Shown one piece after another: positions 8,311-17,388 of a stretch of DNA of 64,000 nucleotides. The notes under the pieces were generated by a model. It ran no database searches. It was not told where the DNA came from and saw only the letters and a program-made list of their open reading frames with translations. How positions within the stretch are numbered: the first letter of the stretch is position 1; every line of letters starts with the position of its first letter. Location of the stretch: positions 1 to 64,000 of the forward strand of contig KI535270.1 of NCBI GenBank assembly GCA_000488855.1, given 5' to 3'. The DNA comes from Eubacterium brachy ATCC 33089. Its GTDB lineage: Bacteria > Bacillota > Clostridia > Peptostreptococcales > Anaerovoracaceae. Both the position numbers and the translations under genes were made by a program.

Positions 8311-9510
8311 CTAATTCCCATCAATCAAAATTTCGCTTAGGAAGCTCTTTCCCAATCCTGTTTTATCTACATTAAAGTACTCAGATGCTGTAGCTGATAT
8401 ATCTGCAAATGTATCTCTTATTCCCAAGTAATTATTTTCTTTGATGTTTTTGCCGTACACCAATAGAGGAATATTTTCTCTAGTGTGATTAAATCCTTTG
8501 AAACATGGATCATTTCCGTGATCTGCAGATATTATCAAAATATCATCATCCCTTAAATTTTTCATTATCTCGGGAATTCTGAAATCGAATTGCTCCAATG
8601 CCTCCCCGTAACCTCTCGGATCCCTTCTATGTCCATATTTGGAATCAAAATCGACCAAATTTACAAATATCAAACCATCAAAATCCATTTTCAATGCTTG
8701 TATGGTCTTACTTATTCCATCGTTATTGTCCTTTGTCGTAACCCTCTGAGTAATTCCCCTGTTATTGAAAATATCCGCTATTTTCCCTATGGCATATACC
8801 TCTTTTCCGGAATTTTTTAAAATGTCTAACAACGTTGTTCCATGAGGGTCAAGGGCATAGTCATGTCGGTCAGGGGTCCTTACAGGTTTTCCATTTACTC
8901 TACGATACGGCCTTGCAATCACCCTGTCACACTGCCATTTTCCTATGAGCATCTCTCTTGCAATTTGGCAAATTCTGTAGAGTTCTTCCAACGGAATGAT
9001 ATCCACATTTGCTGCAATTTGAAACACGCTGTCCGCAGAAGTGTAAACTATTATATTTCCTGTTTTTTCGTGTTCTTCTCCAAGTTTCTCTATGATCTCC
9101 ACACCTGATATGGATATATTTCCCATGGTCTTTCTGCCGATTCTCTTTTCGAATTCTTCTATGAATTCCTTCGGAAATCCATCTGCATAAGTTTTGCTTG
9201 GTACGCTCGTCTCCAAACCGGCTATTTCCAAATGCCCCGTCGTGGTATCTTTTCCTTTGGACAATTCCGACATCTGCCCATAAGACCCTATTATCTTTTC
9301 CGGCATTTTGATTTTCGCCTGCTGTGCTATAGGCAGAATTTTTTCCAGATTTAAAATTCCCATAGATTTCAGATTATCAATTTTCAATCTCGGATTTTCC
9401 CTTATAATGCTTCCCAGAGTATTGGACCCCATGTCACCAAACTCATCGGCATCTTTCCCATAACCGACTCCTACGCTATCCATTATAATAAGTACTATTC
9501 GCTTTGACAT
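8311..9510 (-). CDS. deoB: Phosphopentomutase
   Basis: 399-residue metal-dependent mutase of the alkaline phosphatase superfamily. It interconverts (deoxy)ribose-1- and -5-phosphate. Seen: metal ligand Asp11 in MDSVGVGYG, GKDTTTGHLEIAG (phospho-Thr region, about 84-96), DFDSKYGHRRD, SADHGND and NHTREN. Good AGGAGG site. It is first in a two-gene unit with pdp (26-bp gap). deoC is not in the window. Confidence 0.95.
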   Translation of the reverse strand: MSKRIVLIIMDSVGVGYGKDADEFGDMGSNTLGSIIRENPRLKIDNLKSMGILNLEKILPIAQQAKIKMPEKIIGSYGQMSELSKGKDTTTGHLEIAGLETSVPSKTYADGFPKEFIEEFEKRIGRKTMGNISISGVEIIEKLGEEHEKTGNIIVYTSADSVFQIAANVDIIPLEELYRICQIAREMLIGKWQCDRVIARPYRRVNGKPVRTPDRHDYALDPHGTTLLDILKNSGKEVYAIGKIADIFNNRGITQRVTTKDNNDGISKTIQALKMDFDGLIFVNLVDFDSKYGHRRDPRGYGEALEQFDFRIPEIMKNLRDDDILIISADHGNDPCFKGFNHTRENIPLLVYGKNIKENNYLGIRDTFADISATASEYFNVDKTGLGKSFLSEILIDGN

Positions 9511-9597
9511 AAATCCTCCTTTCAGATTACATTTAATCGATTTTTATCATATCCACTGATTGATTCTCATATGTTCACGACATTTTCCTATAACTTA

Positions 9598-10320
9598 TCA
9601 TTGAATTTTGTAAGGATTGCCATCTATTGCATCAAACGAAATCAATTTATACGAAACTCCATTGAAGCTGATCGATTCTCTATTTTTTTTTGCGTCCTCA
9701 TTATGTAAATGCCCGTAAAACACCCTTTTAACACCATATTTTTCAAAAAGTTCGGTAAATCCCGAACTTTGTTTTTTGTCGTTAGTAGGAGGATAGTGTA
9801 AAATACCTATTATTTCAGATTTCTCGTCACGACAATCCACTGACATATTTTTCATCTCATATGCTTCTCTTAATGAATTTTCCAGTCTTAGAATCTCTCT
9901 TTTATATATTTTATCATCACTTGATGTAAATCCCTCGCTTCCCGGGCAATTCCATCCGCGACTCCCGCAAATGAAAACGTCGTCTGCAAAACAACATCGG
10001 TTTTGTACAAATATCATATCATCAAATAACTTATTCAGTTTTCCGATACCGCTCCACCACAAGTCGTGATTTCCTTTAAACAGTATCTTCTTCCCTGGAA
10101 GATTATGAATCCACATCAGATCTGTCATCGCTTCGGGTAACTTCAATCCCCACGAGATATCTCCGGCGATAATTACCGTATCCTCTGAAGAAATATTTTT
10201 CCTCCAGTTTCTTTCAAGAGTCTGCCAGTGTTTTTCCCATATACCTCCAAAGATGTCCATGGATTTATTCACTTTTTCATCTAATGATAAATGAAGGTCT
10301 CCAATTACAAATATTCCCAT
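9598..10320 (-). CDS. Metallophosphoesterase (calcineurin-like)
   Basis: 240-residue cytosolic phosphohydrolase. The dinuclear-metal motifs are in order: GDLHLS (7-12), GDISWGL, GNHDLWW, then HYPPTND and YGHLHN. It belongs to the small predicted-phosphohydrolase group common in Clostridia; substrate unknown. GGGAG precedes the ATG. It lies 13 bp downstream of rmuC and is probably cotranscribed with it. Confidence 0.85.
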   Translation of the reverse strand: MGIFVIGDLHLSLDEKVNKSMDIFGGIWEKHWQTLERNWRKNISSEDTVIIAGDISWGLKLPEAMTDLMWIHNLPGKKILFKGNHDLWWSGIGKLNKLFDDMIFVQNRCCFADDVFICGSRGWNCPGSEGFTSSDDKIYKREILRLENSLREAYEMKNMSVDCRDEKSEIIGILHYPPTNDKKQSSGFTELFEKYGVKRVFYGHLHNEDAKKNRESISFNGVSYKLISFDAIDGNPYKIQ

Positions 10321-10333
10321 CGTTCTCCCATTT

Positions 10334-11533
10334 TTATTTTACTATGTCTTTAAAATCTTCTTGTTCAATCTGATCAAACTTAGGCTCCTCTATATCTTTT
10401 AGTGCCTTGTTTATTTTTCTCGTCCTTGCTCCAACCAATTTATCAAATTCTTCATTCACTTTAATTATCTTTTGCTGTATATTTCCTATTATATCCTCAA
10501 ACTTTCCAAATTCCTGTTTGGTTTCCGCTAAAATTTTCCATACTTCTCCACTCTGTTTCTGAATAGCGAGAGTCTTGAATCCCATTTGTAAGCTATTCAA
10601 CAAAGCTGCCATGGTCGTCGGCCCTGCAACGTTTATCTTATATGTTCTCTGCAATTCTTCAACCAAATTTCTTCTCACCACTTCTGCATAAAGTCCCTCA
10701 AAAGGCAGGAACATAATTGCAAAATTGGTGGTATGAGGTGGTGCTATATATTTTGAGGAAATATCTTTTGCAGCATTTTTTATAGCTGTCTCAAGATTTT
10801 TCACCGCATATTCAATTTCTTCTTTATTCCCATTTTCGTAGGCATCGACAAGATTTCCATAAGCATCACCCGGAAATTTTGCATCTATCGGCAAATATAC
10901 CTTCCCATTTCCTATACCCGGCATTTTTATTGCAAATTCCACCCTTTCCCTGGAATTTGGTCTAACCGCAACATTTTCCTCATACTGCCCAGGTGATAGA
11001 ATTTCTGACAAAATTGCTCCCAGCTGAATTTCTCCTAAAATTCCTCTGGTTTTCACATTTGATAATACTTTTTTCAAATCTCCAACACCTGTTGCTAAAT
11101 TTTGCATTTCTCCAAGTCCCTTATGCACTTGCTCCAATCTCTCTGCAACCTGCTGAAAGGATTTCGTAATTCTATCTTCCAATGTTTTTTGTAACTTTTC
11201 ATCAACTACGTTTTGTATTTTATCCAATTGCGATGTAAGTGTCATCTGGATTTTCTGCAGTTTATCATCATTATCTCTCGTGATTCTCTCCATTTTTGTA
11301 GCTACATCACTTAACCTTACATCCTGAATTTGTGCCATCTTATCATGACTTGCGACCATGATGTTAGATAATGTCGCAATATTGGATTGAACGGCTTCTA
11401 CGGTTTCTCTTCTCATGCTCTGCAATTCCTGAGATGCTTGCTTTTTCATATTTGCGGAATTAAAATACACCATAGTTGAAACCACTGCAACTACCACTGA
11501 TATTATTAAAACTATAACCAATAAAAAATCCAT
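10334..11533 (-). CDS. rmuC: RmuC family DNA recombination protein
   Basis: 399 residues. An N-terminal membrane anchor (about 3-22) is followed by a long coiled coil (about 30-150) and the RmuC nuclease-like core with KTRGILGEIQLGAIL, DAKFPGDAY and FLPFEGLYAEV. RmuC limits DNA inversions in E. coli and belongs to the PD-(D/E)XK-like group. GGGGAG lies 4 nt before the ATG. A DNA-maintenance role is known for the family; the exact reaction is not. Confidence 0.9.
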   Translation of the reverse strand: MDFLLVIVLIISVVVAVVSTMVYFNSANMKKQASQELQSMRRETVEAVQSNIATLSNIMVASHDKMAQIQDVRLSDVATKMERITRDNDDKLQKIQMTLTSQLDKIQNVVDEKLQKTLEDRITKSFQQVAERLEQVHKGLGEMQNLATGVGDLKKVLSNVKTRGILGEIQLGAILSEILSPGQYEENVAVRPNSRERVEFAIKMPGIGNGKVYLPIDAKFPGDAYGNLVDAYENGNKEEIEYAVKNLETAIKNAAKDISSKYIAPPHTTNFAIMFLPFEGLYAEVVRRNLVEELQRTYKINVAGPTTMAALLNSLQMGFKTLAIQKQSGEVWKILAETKQEFGKFEDIIGNIQQKIIKVNEEFDKLVGARTRKINKALKDIEEPKFDQIEQEDFKDIVK

Positions 11534-11557
11534 AATCTCCCCTTTGCGTTAAATGTT

Positions 11558-12235
11558 CTACTCACCTATAATATCTTGCACAACCTGACTTGCGATAATC
11601 AATCCTGCCACAGACGGTACAAACGAAATACTGCCCGGCGGAGTGTGTTTTACTTTAGCTTCTTCTGTGGAAAAAACTATTTTTGTATTTTCAATTCCCC
11701 TTTTTCTAAGCTCTTTTCTCATAGTCCTAGCCAGAGGACAAACTTTACTTTTTTTTATAATATCTATTTTTATTTCCAAGGGATTCAACTTGTTTCCCAT
11801 TCCCATGGAAGATATAACCGGTATTCCCTCTTTCTCACATCGCTGTATTATCGACAACTTTCCTCTTACAAAATCTATGGCATCTACGACATAGTGACAA
11901 TTTTCCAGCGGAACTTCGCTTATGGAATTTTCATCTATAAATTTCTTTATACAGCGAATTTTTACATGAGGGTTTATGTCGCACATTCTGTCTTTTAGAA
12001 CCTCAACTTTATCCATTCCCACTGTTGAATTAAGGGCTATAATCTGTCTATTTACATTGGTTACGTCAATTTTGTCAAAATCTATTAAGATAATTTCTCC
12101 AATCCCGGCTCTACAAAGAGCTTCGGCGGCAAATCCACCTACTCCGCCGACTCCAAACACGGCAATTTGGGAATTTTTTAATTTTTCTAATTTCTCACTA
12201 CCTATTAAAATTTCCGTTCTGCTATACATGTCCAT
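11558..12235 (-). CDS. tcdA: ThiF/TcdA-type tRNA threonylcarbamoyladenosine dehydratase
   Basis: 225 residues, E1-like fold. ATP-binding GVGGVGGFAAEALCRAGIG lies near the N-terminus, followed by DVTNVNRQ, a CPLAR segment and HTPPGSISFVPSVAGL. TcdA (YgdL/YrvM) activates t6A37 in tRNA with ATP to form the cyclic ct6A. Start set at ATG 12235 rather than TTG 12253, because the upstream frame overlaps recX and GAGG lies 8 nt before the ATG. It follows recX directly. Confidence 0.85.
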   Translation of the reverse strand: MDMYSRTEILIGSEKLEKLKNSQIAVFGVGGVGGFAAEALCRAGIGEIILIDFDKIDVTNVNRQIIALNSTVGMDKVEVLKDRMCDINPHVKIRCIKKFIDENSISEVPLENCHYVVDAIDFVRGKLSIIQRCEKEGIPVISSMGMGNKLNPLEIKIDIIKKSKVCPLARTMRKELRKRGIENTKIVFSTEEAKVKHTPPGSISFVPSVAGLIIASQVVQDIIGE

Positions 12236-12246
12236 TTGCCTATCCT

Positions 12247-12732
12247 CTAACAATTTCTGACAACTTTTGAAATCACACTTCCGTCATAGCCCAAATAGCT
12301 GAGTCTCCTCATAAGTTTTTCCTTGCTTTTTCGCAATTCTTTTTCGTCTTCTGCAGCTTCCATCTTCTTGAAAACCTCATCTCTCTCCAAAAGAGCATTT
12401 TTCAATTGTATATCTTCTAAATTCACATTTTCAAGTTGTTCAAACTGATAGAATCCATCTTCTATATTGAACTTGGACACACCTCTTTTTTTCAATTCCA
12501 TGTCTATTTTGAATTTGCCATACCTTCTGTCCAAAGCATATGTCAGATAATCACAAACGTACTGAATGTCATTTATAAACCCGGCTTTTATTATTACATT
12601 CACAGCTTCATCTATCTCTTCTAAAACAAATTTCTTTCTTATCAAATAATCTCTGACTTCCTTTTCCGTTCTCGGTTTATACGATAAATATTTAATTGCA
12701 CATTCTTTTGCATTTCCTACTGATTTTCCCAT
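12247..12732 (-). CDS. recX: RecX family regulatory protein
   Basis: 161 residues of tandem three-helix repeats: AIKYLSYKPRTEKEVRDYLIRKKF (first unit), GFINDIQYVCDYL with a following RYGKFKIDMELKKRG, and a C-terminal LMRRLSYLGYDGSVISKVV. RecX binds RecA filaments and modulates recombination. recA is not in the window. Its ribosome site is weak (GTGGA). It precedes the tcdA-like gene. Confidence 0.85.
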   Translation of the reverse strand: MGKSVGNAKECAIKYLSYKPRTEKEVRDYLIRKKFVLEEIDEAVNVIIKAGFINDIQYVCDYLTYALDRRYGKFKIDMELKKRGVSKFNIEDGFYQFEQLENVNLEDIQLKNALLERDEVFKKMEAAEDEKELRKSKEKLMRRLSYLGYDGSVISKVVRNC

Positions 12733-12754
12733 TTTTAATCCACTTCAAATAACT

Positions 12755-13339
12755 TTATAAGTTCACAAGGTTTATATTTATTTCTTCATCACTGAGAGTT
12801 CTATATGCTATACAACATTGGAAGTTGTCATCCAACATAACTTCCCTGCAGCACACTCCACCTAACTCTGAAACTATACTATTTTCTCTCACCACTTCAT
12901 ATTTTTTATTTTGAGAAAAGATGCTCTCTCCATTTAACTTAACTATGGCTTCTTTCATAGTCCATATTCTGTAAAACTCTTTCTTTAATTTTTTATCACT
13001 ATCGCACTCTTTCAAAAATTCGATTTCATTTCTTGTAAAATACCTGCTTGCAAATTTCATGAAATCAATCTTTTTCTTCACCTGAACGTCTATGCCAACA
13101 TCTCGTCTCCAAATTGCACAAATCCATAAATTTTCACTGTGACTTATGTTAAAATGCATATGATTATTTTCAATATACGGTTTACCCTTTTCAGTTTTAA
13201 AAATTTTTAAAGTTATCAAATCACAATTTTCATCTATGTTTCCCGTTTTTTTATAATGGCTAAATGCACGAAAGAGCATATTTTTCTTGTCCATCGGAGA
13301 GATCTTTTTATTGAATTTTCTAAACACATATACATTCAT
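12755..13339 (-). CDS. 4'-phosphopantetheinyl transferase superfamily protein
   Basis: 194 residues, Sfp-like. Signatures: KTEKGKPYI, HFNISHSENL, the metal-binding VGIDVQ, RYFTRNEIEFL and FYRIWTMKEAIVKLNGE. It moves phosphopantetheine from CoA to a Ser of a carrier protein. This longer form normally serves secondary metabolite or fatty acid carriers, but no synthase gene is nearby, so the partner is unknown. The ribosome site is weak and distant. Confidence 0.85.
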   Translation of the reverse strand: MNVYVFRKFNKKISPMDKKNMLFRAFSHYKKTGNIDENCDLITLKIFKTEKGKPYIENNHMHFNISHSENLWICAIWRRDVGIDVQVKKKIDFMKFASRYFTRNEIEFLKECDSDKKLKKEFYRIWTMKEAIVKLNGESIFSQNKKYEVVRENSIVSELGGVCCREVMLDDNFQCCIAYRTLSDEEININLVNL

Positions 13340-13500
13340 CGCAAAATATTTTCCTACTTATTTCATTCGTATAACAAGGACATTATAACCTAATCTCACA
13401 AGTTTAACAACTTGCACATTTTTTTCATTCAAATAAATGCGTTGAAATTTCAACAGCTATATATGATTTTATCTTTGAGCACCGCAAAAGATTGTTATCG

Positions 13501-13540
13501 AAAAAACGCTCAAAATGATATGCATACGTTCACTTTGAGC
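13501..13540 (-). terminator. Rho-independent terminator after the CPBP protease gene
   Basis: GCTCAAA-x-TGA paired with TCA-x-TTTGAGC (13508-13540), followed on the minus strand by GTTTTTTC. It lies 27 bp beyond the stop. Confidence 0.7.
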
Positions 13541-13567
13541 ATTTCTTTAAAATTTCAATCTTTATAT

Positions 13568-14281
13568 TCAAAAAAGTATCGCAACTATATTGTTCAACAT
13601 GTGCATTGACCATGAATATGATAAATTATCTTTTGATTTTATGTATAAAATTGTAATGGTAACACTAGTCGGGAAATATATCAAAATATCTTCGACTTTG
13701 TTTACATGAATGAATATAAATGCTCCCAGAGAAAATATTACGGTTACTTTTCTGATAAGTGATTCCTTCTTCTCATCACCTTTTCCAAATTTCTTTTTCA
13801 ACGCTGCTGATAATGATGTAATTAAAATTTTCCGAAAAATCACTTCTTCTACCAACGGCACTAAAAAAGCTATCACTACAACTGTATGAAGCAAATCCGC
13901 ATTTCCATAACTCTCTATTAAAGCTTTCTCATTTTCCGGAGTTTGCAGTTCAAAGCTCATGACCAGTATGCTCGTGATAAATAATGTCAAGAGCATGGAT
14001 AAAATGATTGTTCCAATTCTAATAACGAATCGTTTTTTAAAATATTTAAAACTTTTTAAAAACTCTTTACCATATGATAGCATAACTGCAACGATTGGCG
14101 GAAGATAAATCATCGTCATAATCGAAGATTGATCTTTGGTAAAGTTAAAGATGTACAATGCTATCACTTCCACAGTCGGTGGAAAGATTATGAAGAAAAA
14201 ATAAATACTCATGCAGACAATATCTCTTATATGATTATTCTGCACTGAATTTCCGCAATTTTCTCCTTCATTTATATTCAT
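13568..14281 (-). CDS. CPBP family intramembrane metalloprotease
   Basis: 237-residue polytopic membrane protein with about seven helices. CAAX/Abi motifs are present: VEEVIFRKIL (EExxxR, about residue 142), FIFIHV (motif 2 His) and SWSMHMLNN (motif 3 His). These intramembrane glutamyl proteases process prenylated proteins or peptides or give bacteriocin self-immunity; no bacteriocin gene is seen next to it. It sits downstream of thrS and is separately terminated. Confidence 0.82.
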   Translation of the reverse strand: MNINEGENCGNSVQNNHIRDIVCMSIYFFFIIFPPTVEVIALYIFNFTKDQSSIMTMIYLPPIVAVMLSYGKEFLKSFKYFKKRFVIRIGTIILSMLLTLFITSILVMSFELQTPENEKALIESYGNADLLHTVVVIAFLVPLVEEVIFRKILITSLSAALKKKFGKGDEKKESLIRKVTVIFSLGAFIFIHVNKVEDILIYFPTSVTITILYIKSKDNLSYSWSMHMLNNIVAILF

Positions 14282-14312
14282 TCAAGCTCCCCCTTATGCT
14301 TTAATTTATAAC

Positions 14313-14348
14313 AGAACACCTAGATGATCTACACCACCTAAGTGCTCT
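14313..14348 (-). other. GU-rich hairpin downstream of thrS
   Basis: Minus-strand AGAGCACTTAGGTG pairs with CATCTAGGTGTTCT over 14 bp including three G-U pairs, with an 8-nt loop. It has no clear U-tract, so it may be a processing or stability element or a weak terminator after thrS. The G-U pairs exist only in minus-strand RNA. Confidence 0.45.
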
Positions 14349-14370
14349 GATCGAAATCAAAATTTCGCTT

Positions 14371-16131
14371 TTATTTAGTTTCATACTGAATTTTTTCTTC
14401 AATTTCTTTTAACAATTTTTTCTTGAACTCTTCTATGCTCAATTCTCCAATCTCTCCCAAAATGTTATGCCTTAAGGATAGGGTATCGGATTGCTCTTCT
14501 CTTTGCCCTATTACGCCTATATAAGTCACTCTTTCATTTCTGGCTTCACGCAACTTATACCCTATCTTCTCATTTCTTACGTCAAGTTCCACTCTAATCC
14601 CGGCACCTTCAAGCTCCTTGGCAACCTTCTCTGCGTAAGGTGCAAACTTTTCTGTTACAGTTAACAGTTTAACCTGAACCGGTGCGAGCCACAATGGAAA
14701 TTTTCCTGCATAATGTTCTGTTAAAATACCTATGAATCTTTCAATTGATCCGAATATTACTCTATGGACCATAACCGGAGTATGTCTTTCTCCATCCGCC
14801 CCTACGTATGTAACATCAAATCTTTCCGGCATCTGGTAATCCAGCTGAACCGTTCCACACTGCCACGTCCTGCCTATGGAATCCTCAAGATGAAAATCCA
14901 ATTTCGGACCGTAAAAAGCTCCATCACCTTCATTTACTACATAATCCAATCCCATTTCTTCCATAGATTCCCTCAGAGCATTTGTGGCTTTATCCCAGAG
15001 CTCTAAAGTTCCGATAAATTTTTCTTCCGGTCTTGTGGATAGCTCAACATGATATTTAAATCCAAAAATTTTATACACATAATCAATAAATGAGATTACC
15101 TTTTTAACTTCATCTTTTATCTGTTCGGGTGTCATGAATATATGAGCGTCATCTTGTGTAAACGTCCTCACTCTCATTAAACCGTGCAACGCTCCCGATA
15201 ATTCATGCCTATGAACCTGACCGAGCTCACCCATTTTTATGGGTAGATCTCTATAGCTGTGAAGCTTTCTTTTAAATGTTAACAGTGCACCGGGACAGTT
15301 CATCGGTTTAACCGCATAGTTTTCATCATCTATTGTTGTAAAATACATATTATCTTTGTAATTGTCCCAATGACCTGATGTATGCCAAAGTTGTTCATTT
15401 AAAATTATCGGTGTCTTTATTTCCTCATATCCTCTTTTTATGTGCTCTTCTCGCCAAAATTTTTCAAGCTCATTTCTTATTATCATACCTTTCGGCAAGA
15501 AGAATGGAAATCCGGGTCCCTCCTCAAAGATAGCGAATAAATCCATTTCTCTTCCAATTTTTCTGTGATCTCTTTTCTTCGCTTCTTCCATTTTACCAAT
15601 GTATTCATCAAGCTCTTGCTGAGATGGAAAACTCGTTCCATAAATTCTCTGCAGCATCTTGTTATCCGAATTTCCTCGCCAATATGCACCTGCTACGCTA
15701 GTCAACTTAACAGCTTTTATATTGCTCGTTTTTTCCATGTGAGGACCTGCACACAAATCTACAAAATCACCCTGTTTATAAAAGGAAATTATCTCTCCAT
15801 CCGGCAAATCTTTAATAAGTTCAATTTTATAATCTTCATTTCTATCCTGCATAAACTTTATAGCCTCTTCTCTGGGAAGCTCAAACCTTTCCAATGGATA
15901 TCCTGCCTTGATGATCTTTTTCATTTCTTTTTCGATTTTCCTCAAATCATCTTCTGTAAATTTGTGTTCAAGATCTATATCGTAGTAAAATCCATTTTCA
16001 ATTGCCGGACCTATTGCCAGTTTTGCTTCCGGCCAAATAGTTTTAATAGCCTGTGCCATTATATGAGAGCTGGTATGTCTATATGCCTCTCTGACAGCCG
16101 CATCGCTAAAATCTATCTTTTTGCTTGACAT
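14371..16131 (-). CDS. thrS: Threonine--tRNA ligase lacking the TGS domain
   Basis: 586 residues; the family is usually about 640 because of an N-terminal TGS domain. Here the protein starts directly with the editing domain (HTSSHIMAQAIK and CAGPHM give the HxxxH/CxxxH site, residues about 19-130). The class II catalytic core follows (MNCPGALLTF zinc region, GELGQVHRHELSG motif 2, HRVIFGSIERFIGIL motif 3), then an anticodon-binding domain (WLAPVQVKLL onward). It charges tRNA-Thr and clears Ser-tRNA-Thr. The ATG is 35 bp after the ddl stop, with a GGAGGAAA site, so the short form is genuine and not a start error. There is no room for a T-box leader between ddl and thrS. Confidence 0.95.
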   Translation of the reverse strand: MSSKKIDFSDAAVREAYRHTSSHIMAQAIKTIWPEAKLAIGPAIENGFYYDIDLEHKFTEDDLRKIEKEMKKIIKAGYPLERFELPREEAIKFMQDRNEDYKIELIKDLPDGEIISFYKQGDFVDLCAGPHMEKTSNIKAVKLTSVAGAYWRGNSDNKMLQRIYGTSFPSQQELDEYIGKMEEAKKRDHRKIGREMDLFAIFEEGPGFPFFLPKGMIIRNELEKFWREEHIKRGYEEIKTPIILNEQLWHTSGHWDNYKDNMYFTTIDDENYAVKPMNCPGALLTFKRKLHSYRDLPIKMGELGQVHRHELSGALHGLMRVRTFTQDDAHIFMTPEQIKDEVKKVISFIDYVYKIFGFKYHVELSTRPEEKFIGTLELWDKATNALRESMEEMGLDYVVNEGDGAFYGPKLDFHLEDSIGRTWQCGTVQLDYQMPERFDVTYVGADGERHTPVMVHRVIFGSIERFIGILTEHYAGKFPLWLAPVQVKLLTVTEKFAPYAEKVAKELEGAGIRVELDVRNEKIGYKLREARNERVTYIGVIGQREEQSDTLSLRHNILGEIGELSIEEFKKKLLKEIEEKIQYETK

Positions 16132-16166
16132 CTTTATTTCCTCCTTTTATCTCTTTATTATGCCTG

Positions 16167-17288
16167 TTACACTTCATAAAGTGCCAAATCGATTAGCATA
16201 TCAATCAGTTTTTCATATGTAAGACCCATTGATTCCCACATTTTAGGATACATGCTCGTCTTGGTAAATCCCGGCATGGTATTTATTTCATTAAATATGA
16301 CTTCATTATTTTCAGTTAAAAAGAAGTCTATCCTTGCCAATCCTCTACACCTGAGCTCTTTGTAAATGAACTCCGCTTCTTCTCGAATTTCTTTTTTGAA
16401 TTCCTCGCTTATGTAGTCAACCATTCGTGTTTTAGATTCTCCGGAATGATATTTCGCCTCGTAATCGTATATTTCTACATTTGAAGATATAACTTCACCC
16501 GGATTTGTACTTTTGATCTTTAGATTTCCTAAAACTCCTACTTCTATTTCTCTGCCCACTACTCCTTTTTCGACAATAACCATATCATCCATCTCAGCCG
16601 CAAGCCTTATAGCATCGAAAAGAGCATCCTTATTTTTAACTTTTGTAATGCCCACCGAAGATCCTCCGTTGGCAGGTTTTACAAATAGAGGATAATCATC
16701 CTTTAATTTTTCATGAATCTCATTTAAGACTCCCATAGGATTTGTCATAAATTCTCCTCTGGAAGCTGCCACATATTTTGTTTGTAAAATTTTTCCCGTG
16801 TTTTCGATGATTCTTTTGGTCATCACTTTATCCATACACACCGCTGATGACATAGTCCCGCATCCTACATATGGAATTCTCATAATTTCCATCATTCCCT
16901 GTATTGTTCCGTCTTCCCCATTTTGTCCATGAAGAATAGGAAATATACAGTCTACAGTAAAAATTCTCGTTGCTGTATCCTCGGAATTTTCCGACTCTAC
17001 GATTTTGCTTCCTATCAATACAACTTCTTCACCGAATTTGACTGAAATGTTTAAATTGGTTTCTCGATCAATCCAGCTTCCTTTTTCAATTTCATCAGGA
17101 CTCGCATCCGTCCATAGCCACTGACCGGTTTTTGTAATACCTATAGTATTTATTTGATACTTGTCGCGATTTATTACTCTCAATACCGATGCTGCAGAAA
17201 TACATGATACCTCGTGTTCCGTTGATTTACCTCCGAATAATATGAGTATGTTCATTTTTTCTTTGCCCAATTTATCTATCTTGCCCAT
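16167..17288 (-). CDS. ddl: D-alanine--D-alanine ligase
   Basis: 373-residue ATP-grasp enzyme that makes the D-Ala-D-Ala terminus of peptidoglycan precursors. Seen: LFGGKSTEHEVSCISA (N-terminal substrate site), HGQNGEDGTIQG, YVGCG, FVKPANGGSSVGITK (ATP grasp loop), RIDFF and NEINTMPGFT (metal ligands and D-Ala site). Start set at ATG 17288 with GGAGAG 7 nt upstream; a TTG at 17303 would read into that site. The next ATG (MNILILF) is also possible. Confidence 0.95.
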   Translation of the reverse strand: MGKIDKLGKEKMNILILFGGKSTEHEVSCISAASVLRVINRDKYQINTIGITKTGQWLWTDASPDEIEKGSWIDRETNLNISVKFGEEVVLIGSKIVESENSEDTATRIFTVDCIFPILHGQNGEDGTIQGMMEIMRIPYVGCGTMSSAVCMDKVMTKRIIENTGKILQTKYVAASRGEFMTNPMGVLNEIHEKLKDDYPLFVKPANGGSSVGITKVKNKDALFDAIRLAAEMDDMVIVEKGVVGREIEVGVLGNLKIKSTNPGEVISSNVEIYDYEAKYHSGESKTRMVDYISEEFKKEIREEAEFIYKELRCRGLARIDFFLTENNEVIFNEINTMPGFTKTSMYPKMWESMGLTYEKLIDMLIDLALYEV

Positions 17289-17361
17289 TTTATGTCTCTC
17301 CAATCTTTAAAATCTCTTACATAAAATTTCATACTACTTTTAATTTTACATATATATTGAC

Positions 17362-17370
17362 ATTATAGCA
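17362..17370 (-). promoter_or_regulatory. Candidate ddl-thrS promoter
   Basis: Minus-strand TGCTATAAT extended -10 (TATAAT at 17362-17367) in the 100-bp gap upstream of ddl. The -35 is poor. It would allow ddl-thrS transcription apart from the ABC exporter genes. Confidence 0.5.
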
Positions 17371-17388
17371 AATAAATCTTCCAATTTT

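Noticed and set aside
16132-16166. T-box riboswitch before thrS
   Set aside because: Only 35 bp separates ddl and thrS, too short for a T-box leader.
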